A stretch of DNA of 32,377 bases. Source: Bipalium vagum (lineage: Eukaryota > Platyhelminthes > Tricladida > Geoplanidae). Numbering within the stretch: position 1 is the stretch's first letter; each line of letters starts with the position of its first letter. Position numbers and translations under genes: made by a program. Below are positions 22,900 through 32,377 of the stretch, one piece after another. Below the pieces are notes generated by a model that saw only the letters and a list, made by a program, of their open reading frames with translations, did not search any database and was not told where the DNA came from. The stretch spans positions 1 through 32,377 of the forward strand of contig JBBMKC010234931.1 of NCBI GenBank assembly GCA_037834085.1. The letters are read 5' to 3'.

Positions 22900-24152
22900 T
22901 CAGGTTGAGTCAAAAGTTATTCATGTTTTTAGTTATATAAAGTTCTTATTTTACCATATCATTTAATAATAATATTTATATGATAAATTTGGTGTCATTT
23001 AAAAACCCTTGAAAAGGAAAATGTAATTAAATTTTAAAAATTAAATTTATAAAATTCTATTCTCTTCATTTTTGCAGTTAGAATAATTGACGAAAAAGCA
23101 GTTATTCGGATCCTATTATGTCATATTTGAAAAAAGGTCTAATAGCTGCAGCTGCGACTCGAGAAATTTTCGACGTGGAAGGCGAGGATATGCTCAAGGT
23201 AAAAACCGCTCAGTGATGATTTGGTGGCTTTAATCAGGGAGATACCAGTCTTGAAGATCAGAAACGTTCAGGTCGACCATCTGTGGTTAACAAGAGTAGC
23301 AGCCCAGTACAAGCACCCGAAGACTGTCAGAGGAGCTCAGACATTCTCAAAGCACCATCGTTCGTCAGCTGCATAACATGGGTTTTGTAAAAAAAGTACA
23401 CTCTGAATTCTCCACGAATTGACAGATAATCAATCCAAGCGTCGAGTTGATCTTTATTACTCCAGAATCCCAAAGACAACCGCTATTGGAGGCACATTAT
23501 TACAAGAGAAGAAAAGTGGGTTTTCTTCCGTAATTCTAGTGGAGATGAACTGGGGCTTCTTTTTGGCCACCCAACTCAGGAAGTTGTTTCATAAGATCGC
23601 TTTGAAAAGACAGTGATGTTGCGCATTTGGTAGAATTATGATGAACCTGTGCACTGGGAGCTTCTTCCGGATAGTCGAGCTATTGATGGTAACCTATATA
23701 CTTAACAACTACAATGAGTTCCTGATGCTTTGAGCCCTCGTTAGCCAGCATTGCTGATTCGAGGTAGAGCACTCAGCATGATAATGCTTCCTCTCATACA
23801 TCACGAAGAGTGAAGCGGAAAGTTTAGGAAATGCAAGGCATTGAAGTCATCTCCCACCCAGCGAATAGCCGGATATCGTTCCTTCTGATTATCATATGTT
23901 TCATTCTCTCTCTCACATTATTTACGAGGGAGACGTTTTGGTTCAGAGGAAGAGCTCAAAAATGGAATAATCGAATTCTTCACCTCAAAAAACCTGAGTG
24001 ATATGGCCATGGAATTGACCAATTGGCAGAAAGATGGTTTCGAGTTATAAAAACTGATGAACTATATTTCGAGGATTAATATGATCTGTGTTAAAAAAAA
24101 TTATAAATAAAATATTTGTTTAAAAATATGAATAACTTTTGACTCAACTTGA
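22900..24152 (+). mobile_element. Full-length decayed mariner (irritans/SETMAR-like)
   Basis: The left end TCAGGTTGAGTCAAAAGTTA and the right end, complement TCAAGTTGAGTCAAAAGTTA, match over about 30 bp. TA lies at 22898-22899, but the other duplication appears mutated. Transposase traces follow the family order: SLEDQKRSGRPSVVN near 23250; QSKRRVDL near 23430; REEKWVFFRNSS near 23505 (normally GDEKWVLY); HWELLPDSRAIDGNLY near 23655; then RRFGSEEELKNGIIEFFTSK near 23935. Stops and frameshifts are numerous, and the third catalytic block is unrecognisable. It is 1253 bp long. Confidence 0.88.
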
Positions 24153-24984
24153 AATATAATGAAAAAAAATTTTTTTAATTTTATTAATAAAATTGTTACA
24201 AAATTTAATTTGTTTCTACAAATTTTGATACAACTTCGTTTCATGAATGTAATAAACTTTATATAAAAAACTGATTAACTTAGGGTCTAAGAAATTTTCA
24301 CTCACTTTAAGCTATTTTCCCATACCTGGAAAGAGAGAGGCTTAATCTTTACTGAACTCACAGCTTCTTTATCATGAAAATTTATCCATTTATAAGAAAT
24401 GATTTTTAAATTGCACTTTAAAGATTTAAACATAAACGATTAGTTGGTTGAAAGATTCCAGTTAAGCCACTTGAAATAGTTAAATATAAAAAAATATTTA
24501 TCTTTCCCTTTGATTATTATTGTTAGAGTTATCTTTTTACCAGATGCAGCACAGATTCATGTTATTTTGAATTTTATTAAATTAGTGAATGAAACTACAA
24601 TTTTCTTTGCACAAACCTTATCAATGGTGACTTTGATTATCCCATATTTTCAAACAAGAGTCTTATCAAGGTTATCAATATTCACTCTTTAATTCTCAAA
24701 TTAAGTAATTAAATCTTGACGTAGTTTATAAAAATATATGGTTTCTTGATTAATTCATCATTGATAAGCGCAGAAATCCTATTATCTGTTCGCATTTTAA
24801 ATAAATTTCTTTTAAATATGCATTCTAGCCATCCACTCAATGCTTTGAGCTGAATCGACTTCACAGCGGTAAAATTGTCCCATTTCCAGATGCCATATCT
24901 CCTAAACTATTTTCTATTTTCTATCCTCTAAACAAATTCTCTACCAAATGTAATTAGATTGGCTCCTTTATCCTTTGTTAACGG
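24153..24984. other. AT-rich intergenic DNA, no gene seen
   Basis: No coding or element signal is seen. GC content rises from about 24830 toward the R2-like block, so the true left border of that block may lie nearer 24830 than 24985. Confidence 0.5.
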
Positions 24985-25709
24985 AGTGCAGAATCTCCGA
25001 TCCTCTTCGTCCCTAGGTATGAATGGTATGGGCACGCTTTCGGCCAAGGTTATCCCAGGTATCTCCTCCAATATGAATTAAGCGGATCTGACGGTCGTAT
25101 TCGATCGTTCCTTGCTCCATGAATCACGGTTCGCGACGTGCATTATCGGGCCCGTACCCGCCCTGCCTTTCTAGGGCATCGTAGTAGTAAGTAAGTGTGG
25201 AGGAACCACCTGGTCCCTCCTATATGTCTAGGATTAATATCCGCGATCGGAGGTGCTGCATATGGGGTGTGAAGTAGCCCCTGGCGAAACTACGCCGAAG
25301 GGAGAGGAGTAACCCCCTCAACCCGTAACTGTCGGCTCACGACTGTTCGTGGTACTGTTGCGATTTCAGCCGTGTCTGAGCGCCTAGACTATCTCTGCCT
25401 AACATGCAAATACGTTCTTGCTTCGTCAGCTTTTCAGAGCCTCCGCACCGTTTGAACCCCTGATTTCAAAGCATTGACAACCTCCCGGTGTCGATCTGTT
25501 TTGGATACCGATACAGTCTGCCGACATCGACTATACCGTTCCCCTGCATGCAGTCCAAAGAACCCTGCTTTTAATATCCATTACCAATTTTCCTAGTACC
25601 GTTTGCAGACCATTCAAAAATACGCCTGCCACGTTTAGCAACCACGAGAGAACCGTCCCTTGAGTCAACTCGAAAGGGGCCACAGTTAAGGGAGTCAATA
25701 CATATCGGC
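24985..25709 (-). mobile_element. GC-rich block, probable R2 retrotransposon 5' end
   Basis: R2 elements are LINEs that insert at one site in 28S rRNA genes. On the minus strand this block starts immediately after 28S sequence ending in AAGG, the exact base where R2 elements join 28S. It is about half G+C by eye, against about a quarter around it. No long reading frame is seen, which fits an R2 5' untranslated leader. R2 5' ends carry an HDV-like self-cleaving ribozyme: here GGGCC at the junction can pair with GGCCC about 30 nt on (25676-25681), as P1 would, but the full fold is not shown. The zinc finger and reverse transcriptase of R2 are absent. Confidence 0.6.
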
Positions 25710-25793
25710 CCTTAGAAAAACAAAAATTAATTACTCCTGCCGTTAACCAGCGCTTAGTTGAATTTATTCACATTAAAATTCATAGCACTGGGC
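25710..25793 (-). pseudogene. 28S rRNA fragment up to the R2 target site
   Basis: Read on the minus strand, CCCAGTGCTATGAATTTTAA, then a GTGAATAAATTCAACTAAGC tract, then GGCAGGAGTAATTA, resembles the conserved 28S segment CCCAGTGCTCTGAATGTCAA ... GAAATTCAAC.AAGCGCGGGT ... GGCGGGAGTAACTATGACTC. Roughly 80-85% of positions match by eye, and the tract ends in CTAAGG where rRNA has CTTAAGG. Similarity stops at 25793, so only about 84 bp remain. It is outside any rRNA array and cannot be functional. Confidence 0.82.
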
Positions 25794-26459
25794 TATGAGT
25801 TTTTCTTTCTCCTGTAGAACATATATATGATTCTTGAAATTGAAAATTGATATAACCTCCTTGTTATTTAACCACGTGTTAAGAATCTTACGATTGATCA
25901 TGAACTTATTAGCTGTTTTCCGAATCCTTTTATTCATTCTATACCGGGTAGGGCTGTAATTTTGTCTGATTTTTAATATTTCATATGAAAAGGTAAAACA
26001 ATAAGTATTTCAATAAGTAAATATGTTATCTTTCCTGAATTTTCGAATATTTATTTATTTAAATTTATTTTAACATTTATGTAAAATGTTCATAAATTAA
26101 TAAAGCATCATCTCTTTAATAAAGTCAATACGGTTTGTTTCTAACGCTGGAAAAATGAAAAATAATTGTGTATTATATGAGGTTTGAGAGTAATTTAATT
26201 TATTATTCTTATTTTGTTTCTTATTATAAAACTATTGTTATAGTAATTAATATTTATTATTAATATACTTTTTGCTTAAATCTTACATTATCAATATATT
26301 TTAAATAAAAAAATGTATGCAAGTTTTAAAAACTATTATTAAAATGAAATTAAAAATTTATTAAAAAATATTTAAACTTAAAAATATAAAATTTCTTTTA
26401 ATAATTGCATCAATTAACTCGAAATATTTTAAGCTGCACAAAATTTAAATAATTTTTCT
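25794..26459. other. unc-45 upstream region
   Basis: About 670 bp of AT-rich DNA precedes the unc-45 start codon and must include its promoter and 5' UTR. No motif or element is recognisable. Confidence 0.6.
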
Positions 26460-29400
26460 ATGGAAATTAATTATAGAGAATTAGGAAATGATTATTTTAA
26501 ATCTGGAGATTATGGAAAAGCCTTGGAGATGTACATTAAAGGTGTTAGTTTAGAAAATATTTCAAATGATGATAAATTAAACTATTATAAAAATTTATCA
26601 ATGACTTATATGAAATTGTCAAAATACGATAAGACTGTTTCATCGTGTAATAAAGGTTGATTTTAATTTTTTTTGTTTTGAATTGATAATATTTTTTAGC
26701 ATTGGAATTATCTAAGATGGATCCAAAATCATTATACAGAAGAAGTAAAGCGAATATAGAATTATCTAATTTATCGGAAGCTCATTCTGATGCGAAAAAA
26801 TTAATGATTATCGATTCGAAAAATGAATTATATATAAATCATATTCGGGAAATCGAAAGTAAAATTAAATTACAAGTTGAAAGTGCAAATTCATTTGTCG
26901 GTCGTGTAAATTCTATGTTTGAGATATTAAAAAAGAATGATTTGACTAATGATATGATGCTAAAGGTAAAAATATTGCATTAGTTTATTTATTTCATGAA
27001 TAATCCAGTCATTAAACAATCTGACGGTTTTGATTAGAGAAAGTTCAAATTCCTGTATTTGGGATCATAAAGACAGAAATATCTTGATAAATTATTCTCA
27101 GATGAATCAAGCTGAAAATATAATTGAAGCTGCCCACCGCTGTCTCTCTTTAATGTTTACAGGTAGCTCAGATAGGGTAAGGTTTTAAAACTATAACATT
27201 TCAGTTTTATATTTGTGAAGATTGTTCAATGTAGATAAAAATTAACCTTATTTTGTGCAATTATTATTATTAACATTTTCAATATTATGTAATAAAACAA
27301 TTTTTTCTAACAAATCAATGTTTATGCGATGTGTGCTGCTTAATCATAAAAATCGTGTCCTTCATCAAAACACAGAAAAGTCTGGCATTGGAATGCACTC
27401 ATGTTTTTGTTGACTGGTCTTAGAAATTCGTGCTGTGTAATGCATGCTAACTGGGGTATGATGAATGTCAACCAGTTGTAAATGCCAGGGGAGTCATCCA
27501 AGAAATCACAGAAATTTCTGGAATATAATCCAGTGATTAGATTCTTATTAAATGTTCCAAATGTACGGGTGTGCCTGATTTTTTCATTTTTTATCTGTAT
27601 CTTCCTTTTCTATAGGTAATTTAATTTGTCTTCATTTGTTATGGGAACTTCGGGAAGCTTCTGCAATTGTTCAGTTAAGGTCCATTTTTGTTATGTCATA
27701 ATATGAATATTATTTGATCCAATGAATTGTAGAATATAGTAATAATTAGAAAGGTTAAATTAATGGCTTTTGGTAGACGTGAAGATTTCGAGTTACAATG
27801 TACCGCTTAAAATCACTCTTATTTTTAATACTTTCTTTCGGGTTTATTCCTTCACTGATCATTTATTGGACAATATTAATATGACTTTTTCTGATTCTTT
27901 AAACACCAGGGAGAATAATTTACAGTATAACAATTTATTCTGAATTTCATTGACTTTGTCACTGTTACACTGAAGATGGAAAGAGTTCTTAATTCTACTT
28001 CTGAAAGCTGATACACCAGTGTACTACACGGATATTATAAAGTATTTTCAGGCCACTCAGGTAAAATTTTCATTAAAAAGATGAAAATATTTTTGTTTGA
28101 ATCGCCTCTCAAAAGCTTCACTGATATAAATACTGTAAATAAAAAACATACAGTGTTCAGAAGGAAATTCTATAGCAAGGAGAGCTGGAAAAAAATTGAA
28201 GAATATATTGTCTGATTTAAATTAACCTTTCAGATCTGTGACTTATGTTTAGTTAAATTCTGTTAACATTCTATTATATCATGCAGAACGATATTATTTT
28301 GCAATATTGATTAAAGTACAATAAACTGATATTTAGTAAAAATTTTATTATTATTACTATTTTAATTTTTTAATTTATATATATATTCAATATACTAATT
28401 CTTGAGTGAACGAAATCAATAAAAATTAATATTACATTTAATTGAATAAAAGTATATTGTAGCATTCCCTCGAATGGATCACTAAGCGAATTATGCACGA
28501 ATTGCTTCATATTTTATTTGCTTACTAAATATATATTCATATTTAAAATTTTCTGTAACAGACTTTGGAGATCTTCAAATTACACGGTCCTCAATATTTC
28601 GCAAACATGATCTATTCATCCATTCCCGATCATTGTCGCCTGGTAGGCCAATATTTGGAAAATATTCTTTTGGGCTTGACACAGATCAAAAGTTACCGTG
28701 AGAAGAAAGAAAAATATGAGGCCGATATGAAGGAAAACTGCAATAGTATGAATTTCAGACCCTATCCAAAATTTAAACTCGGTAATTGAATTGCACAGCT
28801 TTTTAACATTGTTTATGACAATTAATCGCCAGATGAATCCATTGAGAAATACGTCAATGATTGCTTACAAACGCTTTTGCAAGCATGTAACAGCAAGAAG
28901 CTTTCTGCTGCAGGAAGAGATTCCATCCTGGAAATATTAGTGAGAATTGTTCCTTCCAAAGAGGGGATTAATTGGTCAAGAACATTGTTGAACAATGAAA
29001 GTACGTGTTGAATAAAGTAAAAATCAAGGTAAATGATTTATTGGTTTAAGGTGGTTTCAAAAAGCTTCTTGAAGTGGGAGCTGCAGCACATAAAATTGAT
29101 GTCAAACAAACCGAAACCAGTAAGATATCTCTAATAGACACGACGCACAAAACAAAAATGACTCTGGCTATTTTATTGGCCCAAGTCTATGATGATTTTC
29201 TGGTGGACAAAGATCGAGAGAAGTTCAGAGACATGTGCTGCGAATTCGTTCTGTGAGAATAATGTTATTCATCTGTTGGATTTAATGATTTTTAAGGGAT
29301 CTCCTGACGGATGAGATCATTGAATCAAAAGTGGAAGCAGCAAACTTGATAGGATTGCTTTTCCAGGTTTTTTATGATCTCTCTTTATTATTTATCATTC

Positions 29401-30657
29401 GATTCTCAATTGCCAGGGACCCTACGAGGCCGGTGCTGCTGTTTTGGGGAAATCTGGTATCCTTGAAGGACTTTTGCTGTTGATTAATTCAAACGTACCA
29501 TCATACCAGGTTCAGCTTGTGACATTTCGCGAATCTTTTATATTATTGATTTATTATATAGCGAATTGCGTTGGACGCAGTAGTTCTGGCTTGTACGAAA
29601 AAAGACAAATGTCTTTCTATTATCAACGACGCGATTCCCGTTTTGGAGAACATATACCGAACCGGATCCGATTCCATGAAGATTCGAGCTTTGGTGGTAA
29701 GATTCTTTTTCATTCATAAACACGTATTTGATACGTTAATTGACTTACAGGGCATGTGTAAGCTGGGTGTAGCTGGTGGTCGGGACTCTAGTATTTCCAG
29801 TTTGGCCAGTGGTTCAAATCTGGAATTGGCAAAATGTTGCAGAAGGTTTCTGCGAGAATCGTCTAAGTCCGATAGCGATGAGAACATGGTTCGATGGGCC
29901 AGTGAGGGATTGGCTTATTTGACCTTAGACGCGGAAGTGAAAGAAGCTTTGATTGCCGACGAGGAAGCTCTAAAAAATTTACTGGTGGTAACTAAGGTAT
30001 ATTTCTCATCTTGTTTTTGAAAAAATGTACGCTATTTATACTTTGATAATTTCAATATGTATTTTCATTATTGAAAAGAACCTGTATCGTTTCCAAAGTC
30101 AATTTCAGAAGGTTATCTGGACATGATATATCTTTGATCTTGGTCAAGTTTAGAAAACTTTTCTTTTTTTATATTATCAAATTGTAATAGACAAAAAATC
30201 ATTTTTATTGATTTATTATGAAAATTGTATTATTGATTTATAAGGCTCTTTCGAAGAAATGAAATCAAGGATTTATAATTTTTGATTATTTATATTTCAA
30301 AATATTGAAAAATTATCGATTCTCTTTGTCTTCCTATTATTAATATTCATTTTCTATTACAATCTGTAAACAATGGAATTGTGTATTGCTAGTTGAAAAT
30401 AAATCGCAGATACTGGGATTCGAACCCAGGACCTTTCACATGCGCATGGGCTGCTCTGACCGCTGAGATACATCACTCAACTAATTTTCAATTTATCTAA
30501 CATGTACTAACAACGAAAAATTTAGGAAAAAGCGGTCACAGGAATGAGAATTTTGTTTTGTTATGAACATGTGATACAAGATGAAAGTAAAATTGTCGTC
30601 TCGGAAAAAATTTTATTAAAGCTTATAAATATAGCACAGATTTTTCATTAACCTTTA

Positions 30658-30727
<70 letters not shown>

Positions 30728-31562
30728 GAATTTATTTGTTTGTTCATTGTTTTTAATGTTTAAATATAAATAATATAATTTAAAATATAAAATAATATAA
30801 TATAAAATTTCTTTATTTAATGTAAACGTCACAGAACACAAATCTAGAATGCTTATATCCTCTTTGTACGGTGCTTTGCAATGTGACGAACAGTTATGAA
30901 AAACCAGAAATTCTACCAGAAATGGTGGAACTGGCTAAATATGCTAAGCAACACATCCCCGAAAGCCACGAGAAGGACGATGATAAATATGTGAAGCTGA
31001 GAATAAAGGCACTGATTCATCACAATTTAGCAGCGACATTGTACAGCCTCACTCAATTAGCTGATTCTAGTCCTGGATCACAAGGTGCATCACAAGAACT
31101 GATTTCACGGTTAGATTTAAAAAGACTTTGCGATCTTGATTTGAATGATTTGAACATGTTAGGATCTTTTTGACCGTGGTTACACAAGAAGAACACCGTG
31201 GTATAATTATTCAGGCCGGTGGAGGAAAGGCTTTAATATCATTATCGCTGCACAACACTGATGCCGGGAAGATATTTGCAGCCCAGGCATTGGCAAAAGT
31301 GGCAATAACCATGGATCCGCGAATTGCGTTTCCCGGACAACGAGTAAGGCTAAATGAATACACGAAAAATGATGTATCAATCAATCGTCATTTTTATTAA
31401 TACTATAATTTTTATTATTTTATTTATAATATCTCACATTTTCTAGTCTCTGGAAGTAGTTCGACCACTGATTCAGTTACTGAAAATAGATAACACTGGA
31501 TTACAAAATTTCGAAAGTTTGCTCGCTCTAACAAATTTAGCATCGCTTGATGACCATCACAG
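26460..31562 (+). CDS. unc-45: UNC-45 myosin chaperone, 5' 13 exons (3' end outside window)
   Basis: UNC-45 folds myosin motor domains together with Hsp90. Exons: 26460-26655, 26700-26965, 27009-27176, 28562-28781, 28833-29000, 29051-29252, 29297-29366, 29417-29509, 29562-29696, 29751-29996, 30835-31109, 31163-31343, 31447-31562; all GT/AG, phases all agree. The first 778 codons are present; the family has about 930-950. N-terminal TPR domain (about 1-115) keeps Hsp90-clamp residues Asn10, Asn45, Lys75 and Arg79 (first clamp residue Arg6 rather than Lys). The central domain includes [15 protein letters not shown] and [23 protein letters not shown]-region landmarks: [12 protein letters not shown] near 507, [76 protein letters not shown], all very close to insect UNC-45. 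No stops in the spliced frame. The remaining C-terminus must follow beyond 32377. Confidence 0.96.
27177..28561 (+). other. 1.4-kb unc-45 intron, no element recognised
   Basis: The intron joins LMFTGSSDR to TLEIFKLHG in phase 0. A patch at 27300-27560 is less AT-rich than its surroundings, but no transposase, RNA gene or repeat end could be recognised in it. Confidence 0.7.
30405..30477 (-). pseudogene. tRNA-Ala-like pseudogene (or SINE head)
   Basis: The 73-nt span has exact tRNA spacing. The T arm is perfect, CTGGG TTCGAAT CCCAG, including the B-box GGTTCGAATCC. The D arm has TCTC AGCGGTCA GAGC with three of four pairs. GCAT GTGAA AGG resembles the 3' anticodon half of tRNA-Ala(TGC). However, position 33 is G instead of T, positions 34-36 read CGC, most anticodon-stem pairs are lost, and only four of seven acceptor pairs hold. 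It is thus non-functional. No A-rich tail was seen to prove a SINE. Confidence 0.75.
30658..30726. repeat. (ATT)n microsatellite in unc-45 intron
   Basis: An uninterrupted ATT run of about 23 units lies roughly 110 bp before the 30835 exon. Confidence 0.97.
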
Positions 31563-32377
31563 GTATTATAAACATTATTTAAATAATTTATTCCATGAAC
31601 TTCTGTCCCATATTTTTTCATTTTTTTCTTACCCAGACTTTTTATTACTATAGCTATTATTTTTTAACGAAAATCAGTGAAAATGAACCAATAGAAAAGA
31701 TATTACATTTTAACATTATTCAATCGAAAATTTTATTAATAATTCGAAAAATTTGTATGAAAAAATATAAAAACCCTCAACCAATTTTTAAAATAATTCT
31801 CTCAGTTAGGTTCTGACTCTGAAGAGCTTTATTTTCTAAAAATATCTTTCAGCTGTCTGAGAAAACTAACATTCTTTGATTTTTCATCTGATTCAAAGTT
31901 TTGCCTCCAATATTGTATCAATAATCGTTAATTAAGAATTTTATCGTCACTTTAAATTGACTGAAAATATGTTGAAATTTATCGATTTTTTATATTTAAA
32001 ATTTTATTTTTTTTAAAGAATTTTGTATTAATAAAATCTCTAAAATGAAATCCAATATCAGAAACGATTGATTTTCAAATTCAGAACTTTTAATGATAAA
32101 TTGATTTTATAGTATAAATGTATAGAATTAAAACAAAATTAAACTAAATTAAAACAACATAAATTAATATTTAATAATAATTTTTGAAATAATTAATAAT
32201 TATTTAAAACAAGAATGATAAATATATTTAAAAAGTTAATATAAAGAAATACACAATGTCGAAAAACTTTTATACAGTTTGGTCCAACGAATTGTCCACT
32301 CCCTGATAAAACAGAAAAAATCCGATAATAACATTTATTAATAAATGATACATGAACTTGGGTATAAAAAGAAAATT
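31563..32377 (+). other. unc-45 intron remainder to window edge
   Basis: After the exon ending at 31562 (phase 2, AG carried over), no segment resembling the next unc-45 exon (insect RQRIIKEQGVSKIEYYLMED) was found in the final 815 bp. The next exon therefore probably lies beyond the window. The sequence is AT-rich with no element recognised. Confidence 0.65.

Larger units (their letters stand above)
29997..30834 (+). other. 0.8-kb unc-45 intron with tRNA pseudogene and ATT repeat
   Basis: The intron joins LLVVTK to [21 protein letters not shown] in phase 0, matching insect UNC-45 across the join. It holds the minus-strand tRNA-Ala-like sequence and a long ATT microsatellite, which together explain its size. 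Confidence 0.85.

Noticed and set aside
24985-25709. Bacterial contamination or a bacterial gene
   Set aside because: High GC first suggested this, but there is no long reading frame and the block is joined at a precise eukaryotic 28S site.
31110-31162. Frameshift in unc-45
   Set aside because: The apparent frame change is a normal 53-nt intron: CG plus G gives Arg and the UNC-45 sequence continues with [13 protein letters not shown].
1-32377. CRISPR arrays, operons or a novel defence-type system
   Set aside because: No spaced repeats or clustered intronless genes exist; the window is ordinary intron-bearing animal DNA with transposons.

Overview
This window is AT-rich animal nuclear DNA, most likely from an arthropod. 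The introns follow GT/AG rules and the encoded unc-45 aligns closely, from memory, with the insect protein. Introns fall into two classes: a basal set of about 43-58 nt, and a few of 0.8-3.7 kb that are swollen by transposons. Long ATT/AAT microsatellites and many Tc1/mariner-type relics fit a TE-rich arthropod such as a copepod or mite. I cannot fix the species from the sequence.

Three host genes can be read exon by exon. (1) On the minus strand, 17041 to 652, lies an orthologue of PTPDC1, a dual-specificity/PTP-type phosphatase. Fifteen exons are recognised, spread over 16.4 kb, and at least one more is missing from my model. (2) On the minus strand, 19376 to 18021, lies a complete seven-exon glutamine synthetase of 358 residues. 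(3) On the plus strand, from 26460 to the last recognised exon at 31562, lies the myosin chaperone unc-45. Thirteen exons are present (778 codons) and the C-terminal end lies beyond the window. The three genes have no evident functional link.

The rest is mostly transposon graveyard. Large PTPDC1 introns carry a Tc1/mariner element split by a second mariner (4.9-7.1 kb), a mariner remnant (9.5-9.85 kb), a short element with 31-bp perfect inverted repeats (10.20-10.67 kb), a piggyBac-like zinc-finger tail (10.7 kb), and a Merlin (IS1016-type) transposase split by another mariner (14.1-16.1 kb). Between glutamine synthetase and unc-45 lie a mariner relic, a fragment of an R2-like LINE, a full-length decayed mariner, and a GC-rich block.

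That block (24985-25793, minus strand) is the most unusual feature. An 84-bp piece of 28S rRNA ends exactly at the classical R2 target site (AAGG), followed by about 0.7 kb of GC-rich sequence of the kind expected for an R2 5' end. No downstream 28S is attached. It looks like a displaced 28S/R2 5' junction outside the rDNA array. A tRNA-Ala-like pseudogene sits in an unc-45 intron. No CRISPR, bacterial operon or viral element was found.
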